This document shows, piece by piece, positions 28,338 to 38,135 of a stretch of 64,000 nt of DNA. The stretch covers positions 1 through 64,000 of the forward strand of contig CAJWEI010000001.1 in NCBI GenBank assembly GCA_913031285.1. The letters run 5' to 3'. How positions within the stretch are numbered: the first letter of the stretch is position 1; each line of letters begins with the position of its first letter. The notes beneath the pieces are model-generated. The model was given only the letters and a program-made list of their open reading frames with translations, was not told the DNA's origin and searched no databases. The translations under genes and the position numbers were made by a program. The DNA comes from an uncultured Alphaproteobacteria bacterium (GTDB taxonomy: Bacteria > Pseudomonadota > Alphaproteobacteria > Rhodobacterales > Rhodobacteraceae).

Positions 28338-30156
28338 GAATGAAACCACCCGATTGGCGGGCCCAAAAGCCAGCATAAAGATGATCAAGCTCTAAAAGCT
28401 CACGGTGCGTACCATCTTCGACAATGCGGCCTTCATCCATGACTAAAATTCGATCCATACGAGCGATAGTAGACAGCCTGTGAGCGATAGCGACAACGGT
28501 TTTTCCTGACATCATGGAATAAAGCGTATCCTGAATAGCAGCCTCTATCTCACTATCTAGGGCGCTTGTCGCCTCATCCAATAGCAAAATAGGAGCATCT
28601 TTTAAAATGACCCTGGCAAGGGCGATACGCTGGCGTTGGCCGCCAGATAGTTTGACCCCGCGTTCGCCAACTTGGGCGTCATATCCCGCCCGGCCTTCGG
28701 GGTCTTGAAGGCCCAAAATAAACTCGTGAGCTTCAGCCTGTTTTGCTGCGTTGATGACTTCCACGTCGCTTGCATGCTTGAAGCCGTACCGGATATTGTC
28801 GCGCACGGATCGGTGTAACAGGCTGCTATCCTGCTGGACCATTCCGATTTGGCCGCGCAGACTTGCTTGGGTTGCCAGTGAGACATCCTGACCATCTATT
28901 TCGATCCGCCCGCTCTCAATATCGTAAAAGCGCAATAACAATTTAAGCAGTGTTGACTTACCAGCACCAGAACGGCCAATTAGCCCTACTTTTTCGCGTG
29001 GCTTGATAGTCAGGTCTAAATTATTCAAACCCCCACTTTGCCGCCCATAATGATGTGTCAAATTGGTAAAACTTATACCGGGATTTACCACTGAGAGGTC
29101 TTTGGCCTCTGGTATATCTACAAGCGCAATAGGTTGGGCAATCGTTTTCATACCTTCAGATACTATCCCAAGTTCGCGGAAGTAAGTCGTTACAGCCCAC
29201 ATGATCCAGGCTGTCATTGAGTTTAGCCTTAAGACAAGTGCGGACGCTGCGGCGACAATCCCTGCAGTTGCCTGACCATTTGACCATAGAATGATCCCCC
29301 AACCGATGACACCAACAATCAAAAACCCATTTATGAAAACTAAAATTGCATCCATCGATGTGTAGATGCGCATTTCTTTTTTGACAGTAATACGGGTACT
29401 CTCGATAGCCTGTTTGGCATAATCTAACTCGTTAGTTTCATCGGCAAACATTTTGACTGATTGAACATTGGTATAGCCATCTACTATTCGACCGTTAAGT
29501 TCAGAACGGGCATCTGAAGACGCTTCTGAGGCAGGTTGAACTCGGCTTACGACCCATTTTAGCAAAATAAGGTAACACACAAACCACACAACCAATGGGA
29601 CGGTCAAACGGATATCTGCCTGCCAAAGAATAAAAAATGATCCTAAAACATAAGCAAGTGCATAACTTATAGCATCAAAGACTTGAAACACTACAGCGTT
29701 TGCGGCCGGTGGTGTTTGCATCACACGATTAGCTATCCGGCCAGCAAAATCATTTTCAAACCAGCCTACAGATTGTCTTAGAACGTGACGGTGTGCACGC
29801 CAGCGAATGAGTGTTCCCAAATTCGGCATGAGGGTATTGTTTAAAAGGGCGACGTCTAGGGTGATAATGATTGGGCGCACAAATATAACTAGAAAGGCTA
29901 AAATAATGAGCAAAGTTTTGTACTCATCAAGCACCGCCGAAGGGTCGCCTTGCATTACGTCGACGATCCAGCCAGTAAAATAGATGAGGGAAAGTTCAGT
30001 TGCAGCAATGGCAAACGCCATGATGGTAGCTACGATAAAGACCCCATAAAATGGACGACAGTAGTGCATCATGAACGGAAGAATACGCTTTGGGGGCGTA
30101 TCCATTTCTTCATAATTCACATAGGGATCAACTAGACTTTCGAAAAAGTGGAACAT
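28327..30156 (-). CDS. ABC exporter, fused permease and ATPase (first of a pair)
   Basis: A 609-residue half-transporter with an unusual 30-residue lead (SLVDPYVNYEEMDTPPKRIL), six membrane segments, Walker A (IGRSGAGKST), signature LSGGQRQRIALAR, Walker B ILLLDEATSALD and the switch IAHRLST. Both members of the pair keep complete catalytic motifs, so two active ATP sites are expected. The C-termini of the two proteins share FWxRQSGGFI. No other gene in the operon hints at the substrate. Confidence 0.9.
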   Translation of the reverse strand: MFHFFESLVDPYVNYEEMDTPPKRILPFMMHYCRPFYGVFIVATIMAFAIAATELSLIYFTGWIVDVMQGDPSAVLDEYKTLLIILAFLVIFVRPIIITLDVALLNNTLMPNLGTLIRWRAHRHVLRQSVGWFENDFAGRIANRVMQTPPAANAVVFQVFDAISYALAYVLGSFFILWQADIRLTVPLVVWFVCYLILLKWVVSRVQPASEASSDARSELNGRIVDGYTNVQSVKMFADETNELDYAKQAIESTRITVKKEMRIYTSMDAILVFINGFLIVGVIGWGIILWSNGQATAGIVAAASALVLRLNSMTAWIMWAVTTYFRELGIVSEGMKTIAQPIALVDIPEAKDLSVVNPGISFTNLTHHYGRQSGGLNNLDLTIKPREKVGLIGRSGAGKSTLLKLLLRFYDIESGRIEIDGQDVSLATQASLRGQIGMVQQDSSLLHRSVRDNIRYGFKHASDVEVINAAKQAEAHEFILGLQDPEGRAGYDAQVGERGVKLSGGQRQRIALARVILKDAPILLLDEATSALDSEIEAAIQDTLYSMMSGKTVVAIAHRLSTIARMDRILVMDEGRIVEDGTHRELLELDHLYAGFWARQSGGFIHVA

Positions 30157-30863
30157 GTTGGAACTTTCCTAAAACGCAATAAAAAGCCTTTAAAGATATC
30201 TGATTTTTGAGGATTGTAAATATCGCACAATTCAGATTTTATTTTCAGCTACTCCAAAGATATAAGCAGAACATGAATCCAATCATCATAAAAGCCAAAG
30301 AGACGTTGAACTAAAATCCTTTTTTATTATTTATAAGATACCTGCAGTTTACTGGCTTATAAGGCCCCAAAGTGATGCTGAGCATAGCCTGCAACGGTAA
30401 ACGTAACAGTGACAACTATAGATGTTGTAAAAGGGACAGCAGGATCAATGAGTTGGTCCGCCAAAGTAATGAACATGGTCCAGTCTTTAATATCGAGTTA
30501 TTACAAACTCGTCACTTCCAAAGATTTGAAAGGTATTGCCTAGACCATAAGAAGAAGCTATTTTAAAAGAAGTATAGTGCAGAACAATAGTCTCCACTAA
30601 TCGAAGGTTCTATGTAAGTCGAAGGCGTTGATGAAAAATATTTTTCAATAAAGTCCCAAATTTAAGACCATCATTGCATATCCTAGCGCAATCCCCAGCA
30701 TATGTATTAAAGAAGGCTGATATCCAAAATTTAGCCAAGAGGCAGCGAACAAGGTATCATTGCGTTAGGGTGCAAAAACGGTATATGATGCCATCTATAA
30801 ACGCCAAAAGAGTGTTTGATTGCACATGAGTTTCTAATTACAAACTAAAACGTTTATAAAAGG
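30157..30863. other. Long AT-rich gap between ABC exporter and cca
   Basis: About 700 bases with no recognisable gene or RNA. A plus-strand frame at 30372-30566 and a minus-strand frame ending near 30365 are open but show no family features. The promoter of the ABC pair should lie near 30160-30300. Confidence 0.45.
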
Positions 30864-32027
30864 CTATAATAAGTTGGATGAGTGTAAAAGGTCGCTCCGC
30901 GATAGGTTAAATTCAGATGCGATCCAACGGGTTTCAAGTTGATCAAGTTTTTTACCCAAGGCCTCTCCTGAGTATTTCTTTAAAAGATCTTTTCCTTTAA
31001 TTGGAAAGATCGCGGCTGAGCCAACGTCGGCTTTAATCAAATCCTGGTTAGCCATGGTAGTTCCAAACTGGACAGCGCGCAGCAAAAGGATGCTGTGCGA
31101 TAGGTCTTTGCCAAAGCGATAGCCGAGTTCACCAGCTTGCAGGCTCGTACCAATATGCTCTCTTAAAAGACTAAGCGTGTTAGCCTCCGCGTTTGACAGC
31201 CGGAGTTCTGATTGTACATCTTTACCGCCGATGGACGCTAATCTACGCATTGCCTCAGCGCGCAAGCCACTAGCATCTTCGAGGTGGATCAAGATAGCGA
31301 GACCGGTATCGTCAGTGCCGGGCAGGATGTGGGTCAAAGCCCCAACGGCGCGCATCGCAGCGATGCTGGGGGCTGGATCTGGGGCGCCAAGCAATTTCCG
31401 CATTTCCGCACCGATACGCTCTTTTGAAAGAGATGATAGGCCATCTAGATTAACACTAATAGCGCTTAATGCGTCTGGATCAAAACCGTGATCGGGGTTA
31501 GCGTAATAAGCCGAAAACCGGAAGAAGCGTAGAATCCTAAGGAAATCCTCGCCAATGCGAGCGTGCGCATCCTCAATGAAATGAACACGTCCGGCCATTA
31601 GGTCATCCATACCATTCAAAGGGTCTATGACGTATCCTGTCGCGTCGGCGTAAAGTGCATTCATCGTAAAATCCCGGCGCTGGGCGTCGTCCACCATATC
31701 TTTTGAAAACTTTACTTGGGCATGTCGCCCGTCGGTTTTAATATCCTCACGAAAGGTTGTTACTTCATAGGACTGTCCCTGTGCCATCAGCGTTACTGTG
31801 CCGTGGTCTATTCCTGTTGGAATAGCCTTCAGGCCAGCCCTATCAGCAAGTAACATCGTTTGCTCTGGTCTGGCATCTGTGGCAATGTCCACATCGGTTA
31901 CAGGGTGACCTAAAAGTGCATTGCGCACACAGCCTCCAACGAAATAAGCTTTGTATCCGGTTTGCTCAAACATCTTCAATACAGATTGTGCCCCTTTTGC
32001 CTCTATCCAGCTTTCTGTAAGCTTCAT
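30864..32027 (-). CDS. cca: CCA-adding tRNA nucleotidyltransferase
   Basis: Adds or repairs the 3'-CCA of tRNAs. The 387-residue class II nucleotidyltransferase shows YFVGGCVRNALLGHPVTDVDIATDA (given here only for its GG and DxD elements), RRDFTMNALYAD and RIGEDFLRILRFFRFSA. The frame is open to 32120, but the ATG at 32027 overlaps the NUDIX gene stop as ATGA and gives a normal N-terminus. The NUDIX-cca pair appears to be translationally coupled. Confidence 0.9.
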   Translation of the reverse strand: MKLTESWIEAKGAQSVLKMFEQTGYKAYFVGGCVRNALLGHPVTDVDIATDARPEQTMLLADRAGLKAIPTGIDHGTVTLMAQGQSYEVTTFREDIKTDGRHAQVKFSKDMVDDAQRRDFTMNALYADATGYVIDPLNGMDDLMAGRVHFIEDAHARIGEDFLRILRFFRFSAYYANPDHGFDPDALSAISVNLDGLSSLSKERIGAEMRKLLGAPDPAPSIAAMRAVGALTHILPGTDDTGLAILIHLEDASGLRAEAMRRLASIGGKDVQSELRLSNAEANTLSLLREHIGTSLQAGELGYRFGKDLSHSILLLRAVQFGTTMANQDLIKADVGSAAIFPIKGKDLLKKYSGEALGKKLDQLETRWIASEFNLSRSDLLHSSNLL

Positions 32028-32632
32028 TTCTGTAATCTTTCGGCTAGTCCTCTGAGCATGCGCGCGGTTGCTCCCCATATATAATATGGCCCATATGGGA
32101 CGGTATAGTATTTTCGGCATTTTCCAAAATCTAATCTGGCCCGGACGTAATAATTGCGGGGATCTGTAAGAAAGGACAAAGGGACTAGGAAAATTTCATC
32201 GACTTCGCTTTGTTGTCGTCGTAGAGCGACGGTTCCGCTAACGAGGCCGATAATGGGTGCGATGCGAAAGCCAGTGATTGTGATATGAGGTGTGAGGGAG
32301 CCCAGAACCTCTACCTTATCTGACGGCAGGCCTATTTCTTCCTTTGCTTCGCGCAAAGCGGTGCTAAAAACGTCGGCGTCTTCTGCTTCGACTTTGCCTC
32401 CGGGAAAGGCAATTTGACCTGGATGGTGCTTTAATGCTGCTGTGCGTTTTGTTAAGATAATGTGCGGCTGATCGTTTATAATTTGAACGGCCACTAATAC
32501 AGCGGCTTCGCGGGGTGATTTAAACGTGATATTTTTATAGTTGCTGTTTAGATCAAAATCTGAAGATACCGAGGTTGATACGGCCAGACCACGCAAAAGC
32601 TGGTCTTTGATGTCAGCTGTCGATCTTAGCAT
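32024..32632 (-). CDS. CoA pyrophosphatase-like NUDIX hydrolase
   Basis: A 202-residue NUDIX protein of the NudL/CoAse type. The UPF0035 extension ILTKRTAALKHHPGQIAFPG precedes the NUDIX box (GGKVEAEDADVFSTALREAK then EEIGL). This subfamily cleaves coenzyme A and derivatives to 3',5'-ADP and phosphopantetheine. The start overlaps the end of hslO by 20 bases, and the stop overlaps cca. Substrate is inferred from the extension motif. Confidence 0.85.
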   Translation of the reverse strand: MLRSTADIKDQLLRGLAVSTSVSSDFDLNSNYKNITFKSPREAAVLVAVQIINDQPHIILTKRTAALKHHPGQIAFPGGKVEAEDADVFSTALREAKEEIGLPSDKVEVLGSLTPHITITGFRIAPIIGLVSGTVALRRQQSEVDEIFLVPLSFLTDPRNYYVRARLDFGKCRKYYTVPYGPYYIWGATARMLRGLAERLQK

Positions 32633-33599
32633 CGAACCCTACTGTATTTGGTTCAAGAATGTAGTGTGCGCCGCAAAATTGGCAGTCAGCGGTCACGTTT
32701 CCATCCTCTGTAGTCATATGTGCAATATCTTTGGCTGAATAAATGGATAAAGATTGCCTGACGCGTTCTTCCGAACAAGTACAACCAAACTGGACATGCT
32801 GAGTATCGAAAACACGAGGATTTTCTTCGTGAAACAATCGTATCAAAAGCTCTTTAGGCGGCAGAGTTGGTCCAATCAATTCCAGTTCTTCAACCGTGTT
32901 CAGATGTAAATTTGCCCGTGTCCAGTTTTCCTCAGTTTCGCCACTTAATAAGTCTAATGCTTCTAAAAGGCCTCGTTCGCCCGAGCCACCCTCATGCGCT
33001 ACAAACGGGTTTGCTTTGGGCATATGTTGTAGCATGATTCCTCCTGCACGCCAATGTTCTGGAATTCCCGGTTCAGTTGCTTTTCCAAAGCTAAGTGTAA
33101 ACCTAGTCGGTAACTGTTCTGACTGTGCAAAATATGCTTCCGCGCTCGCTGAAAGGGATTCGGGCGCAAGCGGTGTAATTCCCTGGTAGGGCTGCATGCC
33201 TTTACCTTGATCGATCATTATTGCGAAATACCCTTTACCAACTTGTTTGATTGGTTCTTCATCTGTCAATCGATCTTTGTCATAGCTAGCGTAGGCGCGG
33301 ATTTGAGCAGGTTTTCCTTCTTCTGTCGCTCCATAATAATCAGTCGCGATCATTCTTACTGGGCCTTTTGATTGAACTTGTAGCGAGAGTTTCCAACGCA
33401 GCTTGACTGTTTGTCCAATCAGTGCCGTTAAAAGAGCCATCTCCGCAACCAGAGCTTCGACCACTGGTGGATAGTTGTGCTGCTTAAGCACCCCGCTCAG
33501 CACACCGTCCAAGCGCGCAACTCGACCTCGGATATCGGACTTGTCGAGTTGAAACGGTAAGACCGTATCGTCCCAGTCTAGTTTGGTAGAGTGCAACAT
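32613..33599 (-). CDS. hslO: Redox-regulated chaperone Hsp33
   Basis: Holdase activated by oxidation. The 328-residue protein ends in the zinc-binding redox switch with C273, C275 (FGCTCSEERV), C306 and C309 (ADCQFCGAHY). The body contains FQLDKSDIRGRVARLDG and QVGKGYFAIMIDQG. The frame is open far upstream to 33767, but the ATG at 33599 has AAGGA five bases before it and gives the conserved KLDWDDTVLPF start; the ATG at 33629 is a less likely alternative. It is divergent from the NUDIX gene at 33681. Confidence 0.92.
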   Translation of the reverse strand: MLHSTKLDWDDTVLPFQLDKSDIRGRVARLDGVLSGVLKQHNYPPVVEALVAEMALLTALIGQTVKLRWKLSLQVQSKGPVRMIATDYYGATEEGKPAQIRAYASYDKDRLTDEEPIKQVGKGYFAIMIDQGKGMQPYQGITPLAPESLSASAEAYFAQSEQLPTRFTLSFGKATEPGIPEHWRAGGIMLQHMPKANPFVAHEGGSGERGLLEALDLLSGETEENWTRANLHLNTVEELELIGPTLPPKELLIRLFHEENPRVFDTQHVQFGCTCSEERVRQSLSIYSAKDIAHMTTEDGNVTADCQFCGAHYILEPNTVGFDAKIDS

Positions 33600-33680
33600 T
33601 TGATTCCTTAAACTCTCAGGCTGTGCCATACCCTGTCTTAAAACGCTGGGCAAGAGACGTATAGCTATAAGGAATTTGTG

Positions 33681-34127
33681 ATGAAACGGTTTGGTGAAAG
33701 TGTCAGAGGTAATATTAAATATGTGCCTCGGCCAGGAGTTTATGCAATTTTGCCTATCAATGGGCACCTTTTGTTAACCCATCAAATGGCGCCCGTTTCC
33801 GAGTTCCAATTGCCTGGAGGTGGAATTGATCCGGGCGAAAATCCTATCGCCGCCCTACACAGAGAAGTGATGGAGGAAACGGGATGGAAAATTGCTAGAC
33901 CGAGAAGACTTGGAGCGTTTCGCCGATTTGTCTTCATGCCCGAATACGACCTTTGGGCAGAAAAGGTCTGCACAGTTTTTCTTGCACACCCTGTTATAAG
34001 GCTTAGTGATCCTACCGAAAAAGGGCATAGTGATCACCTAATTCCATTAGCTTTTGCAAACGCTCTTATTGTCAATCCTGGCGACAGCAGCTTTGTTAGT
34101 CGATTTATGCAAAAGATGGTAAATTAG
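33681..34127 (+). CDS. NUDIX hydrolase of unknown substrate
   Basis: A 148-residue protein with an intact NUDIX box: GGGIDPGENPIAALHREV followed by MEETGW. The N-terminal segment YVPRPGVYAILPINGHLLLT and the pattern EFQLPGGG resemble small NUDIX proteins found in many alphaproteobacteria; the substrate is not known. AAGGA precedes the start; GTG at 33678 is a minor alternative. It is transcribed divergently from hslO across about 80 bases. Confidence 0.85.
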   Translation: MKRFGESVRGNIKYVPRPGVYAILPINGHLLLTHQMAPVSEFQLPGGGIDPGENPIAALHREVMEETGWKIARPRRLGAFRRFVFMPEYDLWAEKVCTVFLAHPVIRLSDPTEKGHSDHLIPLAFANALIVNPGDSSFVSRFMQKMVN

Positions 34128-34783
34128 GCGTGTCCCTTGAGTAAAACGTTGAAAATACAATAGTGAAATATGTTTGAACCAAAGTAGCTTTGATATTTAT
34201 GAAGTAGACGGTCAGAAAAGGTCAAATCATTAGATTATTAACTATTAAATCATGGTAAAAATCCCTATTTCGCAAAGCACTCTGCCTTATTGATCAAAAG
34301 CCGTCTGCGACACTGGGTTTTAATTTGAAACAAGCTTTTTAGGTTGCCACAGATATTCTGTCTGTACATCTTGATCCTCAAAACTAAAATCTTTCAGGTA
34401 AAATTTAAAACAAGGATTTTGTGGCAGTATTGAAACCATGTGTAACGGGGATAGCAATGAATGACTTTAAAGGAGTAGCTGAGTTATACGATTAAGCTAG
34501 CTTGGGTCATTTCGACTATATAAATTTTTTATTTATGGAAGAGGTGCAAGAGTTTATTGATTTCTGTTGCGACAGACAAGGTTTTAAGAAACTGCATAAA
34601 AATCTTCGTTGCTTAAAGAATAGTGTACTGAAAATTGAGCTTTTCTAATTTGTTCCGATTAACCAACGGGGAGAAATTTTTCTTCTTCAAAGTCGCTAAG
34701 GCCGGATTGATATTAATCAACCAATTCAGGGCTATAAAATTCTTTGAAGCGTTTCTCGTACAAATATCTCAAATTGTTATCAT
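34128..34783. other. AT-rich gap between NUDIX gene and ilvA, with short open frames
   Basis: Two short frames look protein-like but unfamiliar: a 39-codon minus-strand frame at 34320-34439 rich in aromatic and acidic residues (FEDQDVQTEYLWQPKKLVSN at its end), and a 37-codon plus-strand frame at 34535-34648 (MEEVQEFIDFCCDRQGFKKL at its start). Neither has a convincing ribosome-binding site. They may be remains of decayed genes or chance. Confidence 0.35.
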
Positions 34784-36010
34784 TTAGACCACAAACTGAG
34801 CTATTATCTCATCATTGGTAATGTCTGAGTATGTAAACCCTGACGCATCCAACCTGTTAAAGAAGCTTTCAAATTGGTCTGCCGATTTTGTTTCAAGACC
34901 TATTAGGATTGACCCAAAGTTACGGGCTGATTTTTTAAGGTATTCAAATCGTGTGATATCATCGTCAGGTCCAAGCAAATTCAAAAACTCTTTGAGCGCA
35001 CCAGGCCGCTGTGGCATTCTAAGGATCAGGTATTTTTTCCGCCCTGCAAAGCGCTGCGCGCGCTCTTTCACTTCTGGCAGCCGTTCAAAATCAAAATTGC
35101 CACCCGAAGACACACAGACCACTTTGCGTCCCGCAATAGAGCGGCCAAGATCCTTTAATGCATCCATCGCCAATGCTCCAGCAGGCTCAAGTACAATACC
35201 CTCAACATTAAGCATTTCAAGCATCGTAAGGCAAATGCGATCTTCTGGAATTCTCAAAACGTTGGCAAGCCCTATATCCCGGAGGCGAGCAAAGGTTCTT
35301 TGCCCAATCTGCCCAACCGCAGCGCCATCAGCGAATGTATCAACGTGATCAATATTAACAGGTTTTCCGGCAATGAGTGCCGCCCAAAGACAGGCGCCGC
35401 CCATGGGCTCCACAAGCGTGAATTGGGAGCGATTTTCAAAATAGCTGATCATTCCCGAAGACAATCCACCCCCGCCTACAGGTAGGATGATTTGATCCGG
35501 TGCGCCGCCTAGCTGCCTTTCAATTTCAACAGCAACTGACGCCTGACCTTCTATGACATCCTCATCATCAAATGGTGAAAGGAAATGTGCTGAATTCTGA
35601 GCGCTATAATCTTGAGCGGCGCGCAAGCAATCATCAAAGTAATCTCCTGTGAGCTCAATCTTGACGTTCTCACCACCAAACATTTTGGTCTTTTGAATTT
35701 TTTGCTGTGGTGTTGTGACGGGCATAAAGATTGTGCCCAAAACGTCAAAGTGGCGGCACATATAGGCTACGCCTTGAGCATGATTTCCTGCACTTGCACA
35801 GACAAAATGCTTTTGGTTTTCTAATTTACGCATCGCATTAAATGCGCCCCGTAATTTGTAAGAGCGTACTGGCGACAAGTCCTCGCGCTTTAGCCAGATA
35901 TCTGCATCATATATCGCGGACAGATGAGCATTCCGTTGCAATGGGGTTTCGGTGAAAACACCCCGCATTTCAGCTTCGGCGGCACGGGCAAGGATCTGAA
36001 AGTCAGTCAT
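34784..36010 (-). CDS. ilvA: Threonine dehydratase
   Basis: PLP enzyme deaminating threonine to 2-oxobutyrate for isoleucine synthesis. The 408-residue protein has the PLP lysine K52 in VRSYKLRGAFNAM, the phosphate loop VGGGGLSSG and a single C-terminal ACT-like regulatory domain at about 325-405 (YLILRMPQRPGALKEFLNLL). The first possible start is TTG at 36028; the ATG at 36010 is preferred, though its ribosome-binding site is weak. The short regulatory domain matches the shorter ilvA class. Confidence 0.92.
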   Translation of the reverse strand: MTDFQILARAAEAEMRGVFTETPLQRNAHLSAIYDADIWLKREDLSPVRSYKLRGAFNAMRKLENQKHFVCASAGNHAQGVAYMCRHFDVLGTIFMPVTTPQQKIQKTKMFGGENVKIELTGDYFDDCLRAAQDYSAQNSAHFLSPFDDEDVIEGQASVAVEIERQLGGAPDQIILPVGGGGLSSGMISYFENRSQFTLVEPMGGACLWAALIAGKPVNIDHVDTFADGAAVGQIGQRTFARLRDIGLANVLRIPEDRICLTMLEMLNVEGIVLEPAGALAMDALKDLGRSIAGRKVVCVSSGGNFDFERLPEVKERAQRFAGRKKYLILRMPQRPGALKEFLNLLGPDDDITRFEYLKKSARNFGSILIGLETKSADQFESFFNRLDASGFTYSDITNDEIIAQFVV

Positions 36011-36911
36011 GTCTATGGTGTGGCTCAAGGCGGACTGTAAGGCAAGAGTATATTGATAAAACTAAGGCGCGTTTTTTGACACAAGGACCTGAGAGCGTGT
36101 TTATCAATAGGGTGTTAATTAGGATTATAAACCAGTATAGTATCAACCAAAAAACTGCCCGAACTACAATATTATAAGATAGTAATAGTACGAATGATAA
36201 CGTAGGAGCCGTCTAAACCACAAATATCAAAATTGACAACACGGTCATGTACAAACGGCTGCCTTGTGTTGAATTCCAAGCATCTTTCCAGTTAAGCCTT
36301 TTACCAAGAAAGAAACTCGCAGCATCTCAATATTATGAGGGTAAAATGTTCAACAGATCACTAACCATGTGATCATCCAAGCACTCAATTCTATAAAAAT
36401 GCTGATCCCTGTTTTGTAGCTTTTATTAAGCAACACAAGCGAGATCTTATTCATTGGAAGCGGGATGCTAATCAACATAAGAATTAGTACTAAGAAAAAG
36501 GTATTTAAAAAAATAGTTAGGGATACGTTCTATGTAAATCCTTAGGGGTTTTTTGTTGATGAGAATCCTATGCAGGCGACTTGTCATCCAAAGAGGTGTG
36601 ATTAATAAGGTAATTAGAATGGCAGACCCTATGACAAAATGCTACACAAAATACAGTATAAGCCAGAGAGATATCATGAATTAAATACATGCGACGCACT
36701 CGAAGGCAAGCAAGGTAGTCGATATCCTTGGTACAGTCAAAAAATTTCCAAAGATTTGAACAATCCAATGCTTGTATTAAACACATGGTTTGGAATTTTT
36801 AAATCTAGTGAATCTTTTATTTAAAATACTATTTTGGTTCAAGTGTATTGGACTTGCCCATCATTGTAAAAAACGTTATCGCCGCAACAAATTCGCAAAT
36901 GTGAGGATGCT
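36011..36911. other. Long AT-rich gap between ilvA and argG
   Basis: About 900 bases. It holds a probable gene remnant on the minus strand (36213-36508, listed separately). Overlapping open frames at 36568-36786 (minus) and 36639-36824 (plus) have no recognisable features. The argG promoter is expected in the last 100 bases. No RNA gene is seen. Confidence 0.45.
36213..36508 (-). pseudogene. Decayed fragment of an integral membrane protein
   Basis: Two minus-strand frames join across a frameshift. The first (36508 to the stop at 36350) is strongly hydrophobic with FFLVLILMLISIPLPM and IELSAWMITWLVIC. The second (about 36323 to the stop at 36213) reads FFLGKRLNWKDAWNSTQGS and then a hydrophobic end. 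The order helix, basic linker with W-AW-TxG, helix recalls alphaproteobacterial multi-pass proteins with a conserved AW-TRGNGWR segment, but I cannot name the family. No start codon or intact frame spans the region. Confidence 0.3.
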
Positions 36912-38135
36912 ATGACTGCGCCGAAGAAAGTTGTTCTCGCCTATTCTGGTGGTCTTGATACTTCGATCATTCTAAAATGGTTGCAAACTGAATATCGTTG
37001 TGAAGTTGTTACGTTCACAGCTGATCTTGGCCAGGGAGAGGAACTTGATCCAGCGCGCAAAAAGGCTGAATTTTTGGGGATTGCGCCCGAAAATATTTAT
37101 ATTGAAGATGTGCGTGAAGAGTTCGTGCGCGATTTTGTGTTTCCGATGTTCCGCGCCAACGCACTTTATGAAGGGCTCTATCTGCTGGGCACATCTATTG
37201 CCCGTCCATTGATCTCCAAGCGCTTGGTTGAGATTGCCGCGCTAACTGGTGCTGATGCGGTGGCACATGGCGCGACTGGCAAGGGCAATGACCAAGTGCG
37301 CTTTGAGCTGGCCGCTTATGCCCTGAACCCAGATATTAAAGTGATTGCCCCATGGCGCGAATGGGATCTTTTAAGCCGGACCAAGCTAATTTCATTTGCT
37401 GAAGAAAATCAAATCCCCATCGCAACTGATAAACGAGGAGAAGCACCCTTTAGCGTTGACGCGAATTTGCTGCACACCTCATCTGAGGGTAAAGTTCTCG
37501 AGGACCCTGCTGTTGAGGCGCCTGATTACGTTTATCAGCGCACTGTCAGCCCTGAAGTTGCCCCCGATACTCCCGAATTCGTCGAAATTGGATTTGAACG
37601 TGGTGATGCAGCTTCAATCAACGGTGTGGTCATGTCGCCTGCAACCATCCTAACCCACCTGAATGAGCTGGGCGGAAAACACGGCATCGGTCGGCTTGAT
37701 CTTGTTGAGGGACGTTTTGTGGGTATGAAATCGCGTGGTATCTATGAAACTCCAGGTGGTACTATCTTGCTGGAAGGGCATCGGGGGATTGAACAGATCA
37801 CTCTTGACCGTGGCGCGGCTCATCTAAAAGATGAGCTGATGCCCAAATATGCCGAGTTAATCTATAATGGGTTTTGGTATTCGCCCGAGCGCGAAATGCT
37901 GCAGGCGCTGATCGATGCCTCACAAAAACATGTAACTGGTACAGTGCGGCTTAAGCTTTACAAAGGGTCTGCGCGCACAGTCAGCCGCTGGTCCGAGCAT
38001 AGCCTTTATTCAGAGGCGCATGTCACTTTTGAAGATGACGCAGGTGCTTATGATCAAACCGATGCAGCGGGCTTTATTCAGCTAAATGCGTTGCGTTTGA
38101 AATTATTAGCGAAGCGCAAACGACGAGTAGGCTAA
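36912..38135 (+). CDS. argG: Argininosuccinate synthase
   Basis: Joins citrulline and aspartate in arginine synthesis using ATP. The 407-residue protein starts with the ATP-pyrophosphatase loop AYSGGLDTS (residues 10-18) and has [17 protein letters not shown], the [15 protein letters not shown] segment and [16 protein letters not shown]. Length is normal. GAGGATGCT precedes the ATG. It stands alone between two long gaps. Confidence 0.97.
   Translation: MTAPKKVVLAYSGGLDTSIILKWLQTEYRCEVVTFTADLGQGEELDPARKKAEFLGIAPENIYIEDVREEFVRDFVFPMFRANALYEGLYLLGTSIARPLISKRLVEIAALTGADAVAHGATGKGNDQVRFELAAYALNPDIKVIAPWREWDLLSRTKLISFAEENQIPIATDKRGEAPFSVDANLLHTSSEGKVLEDPAVEAPDYVYQRTVSPEVAPDTPEFVEIGFERGDAASINGVVMSPATILTHLNELGGKHGIGRLDLVEGRFVGMKSRGIYETPGGTILLEGHRGIEQITLDRGAAHLKDELMPKYAELIYNGFWYSPEREMLQALIDASQKHVTGTVRLKLYKGSARTVSRWSEHSLYSEAHVTFEDDAGAYDQTDAAGFIQLNALRLKLLAKRKRRVG

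Noticed and set aside
30365-30500. Minus-strand frame reading VVTVTFTVAGYAQHHFGAL at its end
   Set aside because: About 40 codons bounded by stops, no ribosome-binding site, within chance for AT-rich DNA.
30372-30566. Possible transposase remnant in the ABC-cca gap
   Set aside because: No DDE motif, terminal repeats or target duplication could be found.
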